This document shows, piece after piece, positions 17,818 to 28,964 of a stretch of 64,000 bases of DNA. Below the pieces are notes generated by a model, which did not search any database, was not told the origin of the DNA, and saw only the letters and a program-made list of their open reading frames with translations. The position numbers and the translations under genes are program-made. Every line of letters starts with the position of its first letter. Position 1 is the stretch's first letter. Origin of the DNA: Yponomeuta sedellus (Eukaryota > Arthropoda > Insecta > Lepidoptera > Yponomeutidae). The stretch covers positions 23,217,721-23,281,720 of the forward strand of contig OW203724.1 of assembly GCA_934045075.1 (NCBI GenBank). The letters are read 5' to 3'.

Positions 17818-19866
17818 ACTCTTGAAGACTTGGGCAAGGAGATTTTTTGTATGTATCCTATACTATACGTCCTGCAGAGCACACGCCTTCGCTCAGAGAG
17901 AGAGAGAGAGAGAGAGTATGGGCTTAGTTATATATCAAACGGGTCTAATCGCGATTATTTATTACGTAAAACGTAATTAAACGTACCTTATTTTCCGACG
18001 TTTCGGCAGCGTTGCAGATGCCGTGGTCTCGGGTAGACTGAAGTGGCAAGTACAGTCAATTAATAATACCTTTAAATTTCAACAACAAAACCGTACGATG
18101 CGGCGTTAATGCCAAAAGCATTTTCTACCAGTCAACCGCACGAAAAAGTTGGTGGGCGTATTAAATTATTTTGGGTAGTCACTTTCAGTTTTTATGGTCT
18201 TTATACCGTTATTATCGTTATCAACCCTTGTATGTCCCCACTGCTGGGGCACGGGTTTCTTCCTGCATTGCAGAAAGGTTAGGCCATACTCCAGCACGGG
18301 GGCCAAGTCCGGGTTGGTGGAGGATTGTAAGACAGCGGCGGGCCTTACTGTCAGAAGTTATCAAGCTGCCTATACGTCCCACTGTAGGGCCTTCTCTCAG
18401 ATACAGAATTAGGCTTGATCATTACGTGTGCCTACCACAGATTGGCAATTTTAAGCGCTGTGATATTAACAATTCGCAATGTTTTCCTTTACCGTTGAAA
18501 ACGTGGAAACAATACAAAATATGGAAATAACACATTTCTCAAAAACAAGTGTTCTTAAATGTTGCACTTTTGGGAAAAGTTGGCACCTGTTATGTGTTTC
18601 ACTGGGATGGATTTGTTCGGATTAGGGATTTTATAAAGCGAGTTGAAAATATTTATTGTTTAGAAAAGCTTATGAAACGAAACGCAGACATTAATTTATT
18701 CTTCAAAATTTGATCCACAATTCACAAATTGTCGCCTGCTGGTAAATTTACATATTAAACTCTGGACAGTTCTTATGTTAAAGACATAGATTTCATTTCT
18801 TTGACAATGTTGATGTGATTTTGACTGTACGCGATTAGCAGTAAATTTTTGGTTTGATTAATGAAATTGATAACGTTCCATTAACTTAACAGAGAATACT
18901 CAGTACAGTAAAAAAACTGAAATAATAAATAAGTGATAACCCGACTGCGTAGAATTAACGACTAAGTAGGCGGGACCAAACTAGCAATTTTCTAACCTCG
19001 CAATTTCGAATTTAGTCCCTCCTGTATTTAATGCTTAGGTTGCTGGTTATATTTTATTTTTCTCTCTTAAATGTTTTTTTTTACATTATCGTTCGTATAA
19101 TGTTAGTTTCATAAAGCCTATGACCCTCTCGCAAATACAACGAATCGATTAAGATCTTTGTTAAAATTTGTTAAGGAGTTATGAGGGAATATAGAATAGG
19201 ACATACATACGTATGTACATACATACACACATACATACATAAATACATACATACACACATACACACAAACATGCCAAACATTACCCGCCTTTTGGGCGTC
19301 GCCAGAGTCGGTTTAAACTACCAAATAAATAACATACCTACATAAAAATCACCAATTGATTCTGACTTTTATGTTTTAAGCAACAAGAATTAATTACGAG
19401 TGAAGAAGTATTGCTTGTTCTTATGTCATAGACAATTAGTTATCTCAAAACGACATCGAGCGGAGCAACTCAATACAACACCCACATCCACTAGCGGACT
19501 TTGTTTTATCGACAATCGACACGAGACAAAAACTCTCGTGTCTAAAAAAGACGGCAAAAAGTAACGATGCAGATTACTAAAGCGGAAAGACTTATAATAG
19601 TGGTCTAATTTCATACTAAACATAGGACTAGAAACGTTGGAAAATAATACGAAGTTTTGTAGCTATTGTTATTTTTAGCGCTTCAGCAGTTTTTGTAAAA
19701 ATTTGGTGAACAATATATTTAGTACAAAATACAAAAATCTTCATTATTTTTCGGTACATAGTAATTGGAGCCACCTTTTAAGCATACAATGCCTGTACTA
19801 GGTGGTTCTGCTCTTCCATAGCATTAATCTAGTTTAGTTTGAGATGATATTACGAAAGAAAAAATA
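17818..19866 (+). repeat. 2,049-bp tandem duplication, copy 2
   Basis: Second copy, ending TTACGAAAGAAAAAATA before AATAGAAAATT. The inter-copy junction shows at most a base or two of microhomology and no inserted bases. Identity extends to microsatellite lengths, pointing to a very recent duplication or an assembly artefact. Confidence 0.9.
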
Positions 19867-20214
19867 AATAGAAAATTAACTTAGCCAACTATGTGTGTGA
19901 GTGAGTGTGTGAGTGTGTGTGTGTGTAAGTGGGTGTGCGTGTGTATTTATGTGCGTGTTTGTATAAATATGTATGTGTAAATATTATTTAGTAGATAAAT
20001 AAACAGATAGATAGATAACTTAGTTACAGGAGAAATCTATTTTTGTCTTTATTGTAACAATAATTGTTAACACATATTTATTGTTATTTTGTGCTGTTGG
20101 ATTTCCAAATAAAGAATAATAATTATAACTCGTTGTTGCACACCATTCTTGTAAATTTAAACAAATTAAAGTAAGTATTTCTTCTTCCGTTTGTTTCGAA
20201 TGCCTACCATTTAA
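19867..20214. other. GT-rich low-complexity stretch
   Basis: 19,888-19,990 is an imperfect (TG)n run with GA, GC and TA interruptions. The remainder is AT-rich with no gene. Confidence 0.6.
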
Positions 20215-20290
20215 TTTCTTGCACCACCTGTGGTTGACTGGTAGAAAATGCTTATAGTATTACGTCCGCCACATTGCCATAGTATTTTTT
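20215..20290 (+). repeat. LINE-e 3' tail fragment
   Basis: Contains CACCTGTGGTTGACTGGTAG and GTCCGCCACATTGCCATAGT, a LINE 3' UTR segment seen elsewhere in the window in both orientations. Confidence 0.5.
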
Positions 20291-20296
20291 TTACTT

Positions 20297-20566
20297 ACAT
20301 ACATAACCTCACGCCTGTATCCCAGAGGGGTAGGCAGAGACCAGGGACTGCCACTTGCCACGATCCTGACAGATCACCTTCGCTTCATCAACGTTCATAA
20401 GTCGTTGCATGCACGCACGCACGCCGGTTCCGGGTACTTTTTATCTTTCCCTTTGCTAATACATCCCCTATCTAGTCGATGTATGTCTGCCTGGGACGAC
20501 ACTTACCAACCCTTCCACTCACATTCGCAATATTATATATTTGTTTCGTCAAACATTTCTTCCTTC
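20297..20566 (-). mobile_element. LINE-b C-terminal fragment
   Basis: Reverse-strand remnant with the [18 protein letters not shown]...YPSG coding segment (20,300-20,395), the TRNRRA-like block interrupted by a CACG repeat, and RPRRT further right. It begins at a short (CATA) run, equivalent to the (TATG)n tail of the 32.5-kb copy. Confidence 0.65.
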
Positions 20567-20573
20567 ATGCTCT

Positions 20574-21097
20574 TTTTTAGGGTTCCGTACCTAAAAAGGA
20601 AAAAACGGAACCCTTATAGGATCACTTTGTTGTCCGTCTGTCCGTCCGTCCGTCTGTCAAGACCCTTTTTCTCAGGAACGCGTGGAGGTATGAAGCTGAA
20701 ATTTATATCAATTACTCAGGTCTACTGTCCCTTGAAGCTGTGAAAAAATCAAACTTCTAAGCCAACGCAATCAAAAGATACAGCCGTTTATGCCGCAAAT
20801 TTTCGACACTTGCAAGGGAATCAAAACCTACAGGGTGCTTCCCGTGAACTCAGAATCTTGAAATTTGGTACGAAGCAACGTCTTATAGCATAGATAAAGG
20901 AAAAATTACGAAAACCATAAATTTTTAGTTACATCACATAATATATTTTTTTTAATAATTTTAAACTTACTACCCATTTCCTCATAAACGCGTAGAGGTA
21001 TTAAATTGAAATTCATACCAAATACTCAGGTCTATAATACAGGTTTGTACGGAACCCTCGGTGCGCGAGTCTGACTCGCACTTGGCCGGTTTTTTTT
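20574..21097 (+). repeat. RptG, about 520 bp, forward copy
   Basis: Starts TTTTTAGGGTTCCGTACCTA and ends GAGTCTGACTCGCACTTGGC plus CGGTTTT. It contains a (CCGT)n-like CCGTCTGTCCGTCCGTCCGT stretch. This is an abundant lepidopteran repeat type as I recall it; its class is uncertain. Its inverse is at 22,322-22,862. Confidence 0.75.
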
Positions 21098-21143
21098 ACT
21101 TATGTGCAATAAACGTATTAATAATAATAATAAATTAATATTT

Positions 21144-21428
21144 TATGTAGCCTATACGTCCCACTGCGGGGCACAGGCCTTCTTGCAGAAAGAGACAGTA
21201 TGGGCTTCTTTACCATGCTTTTCCACTGTGGATTAGTAATTTCAAGCGCTCAGGTTTTGACACTCAACTTTTCTCATAATGTTTTCCTTCACCCTTAGCC
21301 AGTATTATTGGTACTACAATTTCACAAATTTAGGTATGTAACTAACAATACCAAGTCATCGGAGCATGCCGGGATTCGAACCCATGACCTCCCGATTGAG
21401 AAACCGGCGTTTTACCGCTCCGGTACCT
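21144..21428 (-). mobile_element. S2 tRNA-derived SINE, nearly full
   Basis: Reverse SINE with tail CCTATACGTCCCACTGCGGG, body ATAATGTTTTCCTTCACCCT, and tRNA head containing box B (GGTTCGAATCCCGG on the coding strand) and an ACGCCGGTTTCTCAATCGGG anticodon region. Its head abuts another SINE head in opposite orientation. Confidence 0.75.
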
Positions 21429-21429
21429 G

Positions 21430-21712
21430 GTGGTAGAGAACGCCAGCTTCTCACGGAAAATGCCGTGAGGATACCTGAGTGCCTAAACTGTTGAAATACC
21501 TCAGCGGTTGAAATTGCCATTCCTCGGTGGGCACGTGTGTTAATCAAGCCCTTACTCTCTCTCTGCGAAAAGCGTGGGCCCTCCAGTGGAATGTTTTTAG
21601 GCTGCATGTTTACATATTTGTGTCGTCGTTGTTTCACACAGACACACGACACAGGGTATCCTAGTGTGGGGCCAGAAGGATTTTATGTGCCTGTATGTAA
21701 CTGTTATGTTAT
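21430..21712 (+). mobile_element. Chimeric SINE: S2 head and body joined to an S1 tail
   Basis: The start, GGTGGTAGAGAACGCCAGCT, is the inverse of the neighbouring S2 head with a 12-nt spacer. The S2 body follows (GGTGGGCACGTGTGTTAATC to CCAGTGGAATG), then switches near 21,600 to the S1 tail (GACACAGGGTATCCTAGTGT). The box B part of the head is lost. Confidence 0.65.
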
Positions 21713-22321
21713 GTTACATAAAAAAGAACCCAACCAGCTATTTTGTTCATCCATAGGCTGTTTCTGTAGTAATCTAACGCTCAGAAACGAGCAGTCGGAG
21801 CAGCGTCAGCGTTAATTTCAACAATCACTGGTGGCAGCCGCATAGCAATTTCGTGTTGATATAATTTTTCCACGGATTCCAGGTCGCGTGATGCGGTGTC
21901 GCACGTAATACGACGATGATGGCATTCCGAGAAACGCCCGGCCCGGGCAATTGCTGCATCGCCTTGATGTCCCTTTGAAAAGTAAAACGATATACGGTGG
22001 AAAAAAATAATTACGGCACATTTGCTTTGAACGACGTCTCGTGTTTTCTGTCAATTTTGATTTGGAATGAATGTGTCGCTGTTTCTTTCTTTCTGAGTAT
22101 TGATGTTATTTACTACGTCATTATCGCGTTCAGATGTCAGCTGCCGGGTAAAACTCTATCAATTTGTGTTCGGTTTGAGGAAGGTTATAAAAATTACTTA
22201 ATATTATAAAAGTTGTAAAAAAAGTGAAAATGAAAACAAATAACGTTCTGTCACAATATGGCTAGGTGCAAATGCTAATATAAAAATAAAACATTTATAG
22301 ACTACTAAATACTATAAAAGT
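21713..22321. other. Low-copy stretch
   Basis: 21,790-21,975 is GC-richer with AATACGACGATGATGGCATT and CGCCCGGCCCGGGCAATTGC; no domain is recognisable in any frame. The rest is AT-rich. It lies between inverted RptG copies. Confidence 0.35.
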
Positions 22322-22862
22322 AAAAAAACCGGCCAAGTGCGAGTCAGACTCGCGCACCGAGGGTTCCGTACAAACCTGTATTATAGACCTATAGGGTTCC
22401 GTACAAACCTGTATGAATTTCAATTTAATACCTCTACGCGTTTATGAGGAAATGGGTAGTAAGTTTAAAATTATAAAAAAAAAATATAATATGTGATGTA
22501 ACTAAAAATTTATGGTTTTCGTAATTTTTCCTTTATCTATGCTATAAGACGTTGCTTCGTACCAAATTTCAAGATTCTGAGTTTACGGGAAGCACCCTGT
22601 AGGTTTTGATTCCCTTGCAAGTGTCGAAAATTTGCGGCATAAACGGCTGTATCTTTTGATTGCGTTGGCTTAGAAGTTTGATTTTTTCACAGCTTCAAGG
22701 GACAGTAGACTTGAGTAATTGATATAAATTTCAGCTTCATACCTCCACGCGTTCCTGAGAAAAAGGGTCTTGACAGACGGACGGACGGACAGACGGACAA
22801 CAAAGTGATCCTTTTCCATAAGGGTTCCGTTTTTTCCTTTCGAGGTACGGAACCCTAAAAAA
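22322..22862 (-). repeat. RptG, reverse copy
   Basis: Closely matches 20,574-21,097 in inverse orientation. A local duplication inserts a second GGTTCCGTACAAACCTGTAT near 22,386. Together the two copies could form a stem of about 500 bp with a 1.2-kb loop. Confidence 0.75.
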
Positions 22863-23569
22863 ATTATTAAAAGACAAATATCAACGTTTTTTGTCATAAT
22901 GTGCTAATATAAAAAAGAAACCTTGATTTCTTGTAAGACTCACGTTAAAATATTTGAACATTTGTTTTCGGAAAATATCGAAAAAGTTCGAGCAATGAGC
23001 AGTGTAAATTTCGTTCTCTTGATACAGTGCGTAAGTATGAAACAGTGTTGCGTTTCCTTACTATTGTTGCGTTACGCTTTGAAATTTTGATTTTTTTTCT
23101 AAAAGGTAAATTTTTGATAAGATGAAAAAAAATGTTTGGCTCACGATATTATCGTTATATATTTTATTATATGAAATCAATGCACAGGTCATTCTGAAAA
23201 CTAAGTCGTTATGACGTAGAAATTAGGTGGTTATGCAAATATGAGAGTTTAGCCTGTTTAGTAACAGCCGTAATACGTCCCACTGCGGGCTTTATTACAA
23301 ATAGGTATATGTATATACTCAATACTCAGTAATTTATTGCATTCCACAAGTATATACAGATGACATAACTAAAAATATAGATCTTTGTGGACCCTGTAGG
23401 GCACGCAATATTACAAATTATAGAAGGCCTTTACGCATTAGGCCTATGCCATTTTAATTCCAATTATATGTACTATCATCAAGCATTACTATATAAACAC
23501 TATTTTAATATCACAAATGCTTCTTAATAATTCTTATATAATTATTTTATATATATCTAATCACCACAT
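22863..23569. other. Unannotated AT-rich spacer
   Basis: Only a scrap of S2 tail (TAATACGTCCCACTGCGGGC, about 23,270-23,289) is recognised. No gene. Confidence 0.4.
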
Positions 23570-23900
23570 GTGCCCATGAGCTGTTTCGAGCGCTAAGGAA
23601 TGGTAAGAACTGCTCATGCTTCCTGCGACTTAGTTCAGGATTTCATCGCAATAAACCGACAAACGCAGTCCCGCTCGACCGAACAATAAACCATTTCTGC
23701 GGCGCAGTCGGCAAAAATTGTCGGTAATTAATTTAAAAAGCACAATCAAAAATAGACGCCGGGCCGTGCGCCGCGTCGAATAAATTTATATTTCAATTAC
23801 GAGCGGTGACTTTTATTGTTATTCGCCTCCAAGCGCACTCTATAAAAGAAGTTGGTGCATTTCGTGTCAACCCTTCCGGTCCTCAGTTTTTTTTAAAGTG
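23570..23900 (+). promoter_or_regulatory. Possible conserved noncoding or core promoter region
   Basis: Non-repetitive and GC-balanced against AT-rich flanks. It contains TAATTA- and ATTTATA-type homeodomain-like sites, GACGCCGGGCCGTGCGCCGC, and CTATAAAAG (TATA box, 23,841-23,847) with TCA at +26 to +28 as a possible initiator. No gene was identified downstream. The call is by composition and motif spacing only. Confidence 0.25.
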
Positions 23901-24711
23901 TAGGTACTTTGAAAACTTTTATTGAGGGCACCTCAAAGCGTACTTCCGTAGAAATTTGTAGGTAGGTACTTACATATTACAAATAGTTTGGGAAACGAGT
24001 TTCTGAGTTTTTTTCGAGCTTTTCCTGGAATTCAAAGACTATTTAACTATTTTTATTATGCTCAGATTTTCCCCTGTATTTGTGTTAAATTTGTATTGTT
24101 ATCTTTTTAGCGTATATTACTTACTTTAGGGATCCTATGTATTTTGATTTTCTAGAGTGTCAAAATACACGTTTTTTTGTGACACAAACGGCCGTAACTT
24201 ATATTTCCATTATATTAAAAGTTCCATTTTCACAAACTCGCAACTTCAAAGAACTGTAGATCTGGGTGTATGGTTTTCATTTCTACTCGATACCTTCACG
24301 CGTTCCTGAGATAAAGGTCTCAACGACGAGAGGTACAATTTATTATGTCTAATCAGTTACCTTACGACTTTGCCACTTAAATGTAAAGGTCAAATTGTCG
24401 ACTACACTCGCAACTTACTCACTAAAATATTTAAAGCATCGGGACGAAACGCACTTGATCCACATAAAAGTCGAGCGTAATTGAAAAAAACAATTCACTT
24501 GTAGCTAACGTTATTTGTCGATGTTTTGTTTTTTGTGTTTTGCTTCATTGCCCTTTCAATTAATAAACAAAGTAATTGAGCTCACGACTGAAATCCGCCT
24601 CGTGGATTGGAACGTGTTGCGTTTCGATACACCTTTCATAGATTGGTTGATTAATCTGTTTTGCGCAATTGGGCTACTGAGATTTCTTATGCTCTGATTT
24701 TCATGAAGAGC
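23901..24711. other. Low-copy stretch with a diverged RptG relative
   Basis: 24,150-24,335 resembles RptG in weak form (GTCTCAACGACG, TTCACGCGTTCCTGAG, GTTCCATTTTCAC). The 60-codon frame at 24,515-24,697 is hydrophobic but unrecognised and lacks supporting signals. Confidence 0.35.
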
Positions 24712-25108
24712 TCGTAGCCTAGTCGAACTGAGCGATTGTAATCAATCACTTGAGTTATGCAACAACAGGCGCGGTCGGGTGCAGGATGGGTGAACGTTCC
24801 GTGACTATCGCTAGTGGCATTTTTTACGAGCCCTTCCGTGCTTCGCAAGGCACGTTTAGACGTCGGTGCCGGCTGTCATGTAATAGTAATAGTTAAGCCA
24901 TATCAGAGGCCTTAATAACATATTAATAAACATCTCAATAAAAAAAATAAACGGGCGGCTTAATAACATCTGACAGTAAGGGCCGCCACTGTTTTACAGT
25001 CCTCCACCGACCCGGGCTTGGCCCCCATGGTAAAGTATGGCCTAACCTTCCTACAATGCAGGAAGAGACCCGAGTCCCAGCAGTGGGGACACACAAGGAT
25101 TGATATTA
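24712..25108 (-). repeat. RptA copy with a small internal duplication
   Basis: Reverse RptA core. Around 24,910-24,975 the CGGGCGGCTTAATAACATCT part is preceded by an extra A-rich 46 bp that repeats TTAATAACAT, so this copy is longer than 2661-3023. Confidence 0.75.
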
Positions 25109-25384
25109 ATTTTCCATACTTTATTTACTGTTGGTTCAAATTAACTGTTGTAAACTCTCGATAGTATTAATTGCCACTCGCAAACAATAATGACAGGTTC
25201 ACACTACGTGTGAGTGCATTAGGAATCAGCGTTAGGAGAGCGTTGTAAACCTTTGTCATATGTTTTTACATATTCAATGTCTCATTTAAAGCACTTAGTT
25301 TTTACGAGTAATCTTGAACGAGGTTTACTGCTCCTAGAGTCACCATATAGAGTCACCATGTAAATAAATGGTTTAACTATCTAT
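25109..25384. other. Unannotated spacer
   Basis: No repeat or gene recognised. Confidence 0.35.
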
Positions 25385-25640
25385 CTATTCAAATTCAATT
25401 CAATTAATTTATTTCAAATATAAAAAATTCATATAAACTTGTTAGTAATCTTATTCTAGTGTTAGTACATATTGTTATTTTTACCATAACTATAGGGCAC
25501 TGTCATTGCTTGCTACTTGAAGACGGCAACAAACAGGTTTGTGTAGGCACAATCTACCTTATCGGCGAGCATAGCCAGGATGGTGTTGCGACTGGCCCAA
25601 ATATTGTTACCAGCAAATCCTGGATGTAGTTTAGTGAAAA
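25385..25640 (-). mobile_element. Retroelement 3' end or terminal exon, 37 codons plus 3' UTR
   Basis: On the minus strand an AG acceptor-like site (CTACATCCAG) precedes an open frame ending FVAVFK-stop (stop at 25,513-25,515), with residues NNIWASRNTILAMLADKVDC in the middle. A 3' UTR follows, then AATAAATTAATTGAATTGAA and a TTGAAT-like tail. The tail favours a LINE end. A genuine terminal exon is the alternative. Confidence 0.4.
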
Positions 25641-25887
25641 AACAGTGTTTTTCATAAGCAACGAAAAAGCGGCTTTATTTATTAAATTTTCTTAACCTTA
25701 AAATAAAATTCATAGAATCCAAATCAAAATAGCTTATTCGTGAACTCAGGTAAAAAAAATTAAAGCATTCCAAAACGCTCACTGAAACAGTCTGCAGTGG
25801 AGATTTCACATGGAAAATAAGTAATCACATATGAAATAAAACGCCTCACAGAATGTTTTAGGATTCCTACTTTAATAAATAAGGTTC

Positions 25888-26135
25888 GTAAAAGCGGTGG
25901 CACCGGAGCGGTGTAGAACGCCGGCTTCTCAATCGGGAGGTCGTGGCTTCGAACCCCGGCATGTACCAATGACTTTGTTTTCTAAGTTATGTGCATTTGT
26001 GAAATGATAGTAGCAATACTACTCGCTGACGGTGAAGGAAAACATCGTAAGGAAACCCTAGATCTGAGGTGTTAGCGTACCTACAATGGCCCAACTATGA
26101 GGCTAAGTGCGGAAATCTCAGGTCTAACTAACTAA
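25888..26135 (+). mobile_element. S2 tRNA-derived SINE
   Basis: Head GCGGTGGCACCGGAGCGGTG with box B in GGCTTCGAACCCCGG, body GAAGGAAAACATCGTAAGGA, and an alternative end (ACTATGAGGCTAAGTGCGGA ... AACTAACTAACTAA). A long and fairly complete copy. Confidence 0.75.
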
Positions 26136-27079
26136 CTAAATAAGTTCGTCAAAAAAATAGGAAGTAAAATAGCTTTTTAGCCTCTAAATAGGTTTTTAAA
26201 ATAGCTTTTTCAATTGTATGTGGTAAACACTCAGCCCCCGTGAGCCCCAAAGAATATAGCAAGGCCAAAATGTCTGCAACTAAAAATCTAATTTATATTT
26301 ATCTGTTTCAGGTACGTTCTTCATATTTTACCCGTTCTCGAATCATCACGGGTAACGGGGTAAGTACCTTACAAATTGATTTGTAAGCCGATGAATTTTT
26401 AGCTTCCATACTGCCAACATTAAACTAATTACTTGCGTGTCAACTAAACATTAAAGTAGCAGTATCCAATATTTTAGTTAAGAGAGTCAGCTCGCAGAAC
26501 TCGTAGAGAAATTTATTACTTGTGTAAAATAACCATTAAATAGGTATGTAAGTGAACTGTAAGTATTACTCAAAATGTTGATATGTCTTACAGAGTACAG
26601 GGTGATACTTATAACTTAAACTTATGGTTGCTATAAATCATGATGGTGAGGATGGGGTTATTATCAATATTATTGTCATTTCACTGCCTCGTCGGCACCT
26701 CGTTCGGTGGTGTCACGTCCGGCCACCATGCCGGAGGTCGTAGGTTGGTTTTCCACTAGACAGATAGAATATTCTTTACTGTGCACAGAAGATCACAGTA
26801 ACAGAAACCGTAACAGACGCTGTGACAGAACATTAGTAGTCGGTGCAATTTAGACTAGGGGATGCCCCACATTTGTACAAGTTAACAACCTGTTGTACAA
26901 CCTTAAATGTATTTTCATGTTTGTGATCAAAGATATCAAAGCACGGGGTGTCCTTGTCAGGGACCAGGGCAAGTGATTGTGCTATTTGGAAGTTATTTAT
27001 AATTATCTAAACATTTGGGCAAGATTGAGGAAAAGAGGTGTGTTGGGGAAGAAGGAAGTCGTGGCTCAGAAGCATCAGA
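26136..27079. other. Spacer with repeat scraps
   Basis: 26,178-26,200 is a tRS tail scrap (AGCCTCTAAATAGGTTTTTA). 26,686-26,750 is a tRNA-like GC-rich segment (GTCCGGCCACCATGCCGGAG), and 26,755-26,850 is a minus-strand LINE-c end. The rest is unrecognised. Confidence 0.45.
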
Positions 27080-27190
27080 GAATGTAGTGAAATGAAAAGA
27101 TTTTATTCAAAGTAGCGCAGAAACTCCACTCCGATGTCCATTTCAAAATCTAGATCGTTTTGGAGAAAAAGTGGACAAAAAAACTCTAAT
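27080..27190 (-). repeat. Dispersed repeat end
   Basis: Shares GATTTTATTCAAAGTAGCGC and AGAAACTCCACTCCGA-like blocks with 30,600-30,720 and 13,536-13,700. Probably the 3' UTR of one retroelement family. Confidence 0.45.
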
Positions 27191-28307
27191 AGTCTTTTAA
27201 AAGTCCTTAATTAACAGAGTTTACATAATTATTATGAATTATGCAACTCATGCTTTGTACTGGCTTTAATTTCAGACATCATTGTCATCTAAATAATCCT
27301 TAATAAACGGATGGAGAGAGAGATAGAGAGATAGTTAAAACATTTATTTAACCGCCCAATACTTTAAAACATAACGGCCAGTGTCTTTGTAGCCAGTGTC
27401 AAAGATTTGTTTCCCTTGGGAAGAAACAAACACGAATGTGGAACTGAAGGCTAACTTCCATTAAAAGAGAGGCGCAGCAAGTAGAAAAAACAGTAATTTG
27501 TATAAACACTCCCTACCCCAAAACATCTATGCGAAACGGAGGCACCGATATTTTGATATATTTTAATGAACTAATGTATCATTCGCACCGTAACGCGGCA
27601 ACAACGTAGGCCATCTAATTTATAATATGTTAATAAGGCAATAAATAAAAATTTTGCTAATTACTGCCTTTTTCGCCGTGGGCGTCCGCTTGGCGAGGCT
27701 TGTGACAATGATATACGTACGTGTAGACCTCCATAACTATTCATGAGTTTTTACCTCAGATTCTGAATCGCGATGACTCAATGATCCTCAATTCAATTGG
27801 TTTTAGTTCAAAACAGGACGTACAGAATATTGACCGGAAAACGGAACATTAGACTATTGGAACATTAGTATTAATTACAACTTCCACACAACATAACCAC
27901 CTGTCCTGCGCCTTGATTATGTAACGATTAACGTATACAAGGACGTCACAGATATGAAAATACACTCAGAAAGAGGTCATCTGTACAAATCTTACACGAC
28001 GGATAAAATTGAACCCACAACCTTTGCTTTTAATAGTCACGCATGCTAACCGCTACCAATGAGGATGACAGAAATCAGATGATAAATAATTTATATATCA
28101 ACTACAGTTCTTAACAGCACTACTTGAAGCGACCATTTGGTTGAAGCGATAGATCATCACTTACGTGATAGAGTTATAAACAGAATTATCCATTAATTAG
28201 GATTTGCCAGAAACTCCAAATTTTACTTATAAATACAAATTTACTGTGACAATACGCTGTGAAGTGAAACGGTCTGTAAAATAAAAAAGTACCTAAATAA
28301 TTGCATA
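27191..28307. other. Low-copy stretch, possible conserved noncoding block
   Basis: 27,538-27,760 is non-repetitive, compositionally balanced, and carries CATCTAATTTATAATATG and TTTTGCTAATTACTGCC homeodomain-like sites next to GCCGTGGGCGTCCGCTTGGC. No reading frame. It could be a regulatory element. Confidence 0.3.
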
Positions 28308-28435
28308 GGATTGATAGAGAACACTTTATTGTATATCAAAATGGAAATTTACACAGAGAGTGACCTAAAAGTACAGATGGCGGCCTCATCACCAAAAGTG
28401 ATCTCTTCCAGACCACTTTTGCATACCTTTAATAT
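28308..28435 (-). mobile_element. LINE-c 3' end
   Basis: Reverse copy: GATAGAGAACACTTTATTGT, the variable segment, then GGCGGCCTCATCACCAAAAG and GTGATCTCTTCCAGACCACT. The tail is reduced to one or two GATA units. Confidence 0.65.
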
Positions 28436-28439
28436 AGTA

Positions 28440-28597
28440 TTACCATTTTATGACTACTGTAGTGGGATGAAGATCTGCGAAAAACTCCAGGCTGATGCTG
28501 GATGTGGCAAGCTGAAGACAGGCCGGTTTGGCGCTCTTTAGGTGAGGGCTATGCCCAGCAATGGACTAATATAGACTGAAGAAGAAGTACTTTAGAA
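28440..28597 (+). mobile_element. LINE-a 3' end
   Basis: Forward, from GATGAAGATCTGCGAAAAAC through GATGCTGGATGTGGCAAGCT to AGGGCTATGCCCAGCAATGG and a GAAGAAG tail. Corresponds to the C-terminal coding end of the RTE-like LINE. It abuts the inverted LINE-c end. Confidence 0.6.
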
Positions 28598-28964
28598 CGC
28601 AAATTAAGCTCACCCACACCGAGAATAAAAGTGCTTTTTTCCCTGTCCTGAACTCTCGAGCTACTGCTTGCGAAACGGTCTTTCAATTGGAATTCAGATA
28701 GTCAAAACAAAAAACCCACTCACACAATTTTCACCAAACATAAGTCATTTCACATCATCGCCGCGAGGTCGTTTACACCAGTTGGACGGGCCCAGAGTGG
28801 TTCTATTAAATGTAATTTTGGGCAATTAAATAATGGAAACGGACCGATTGATTGGCCACGTTGTACGTAGATAGGTTTTACGGTGCCTAAATAAAAGGGG
28901 ATGACGAATGTTTAATGAAGGCTTGGAAACGTGGCTGGTTTGGTTGGTCGGGATTAAGGGGAAG
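28598..28964. other. Low-copy spacer
   Basis: No repeat match. 28,750-28,860 is moderately GC-rich with AATTAAATAATGG and GATTGATTGGCC motifs. No gene. Confidence 0.35.

Noticed and set aside
20574..22862. LTR retrotransposon with the two RptG copies as LTRs
   Set aside because: The copies are inverted, not direct, and no gag-pol lies between them.
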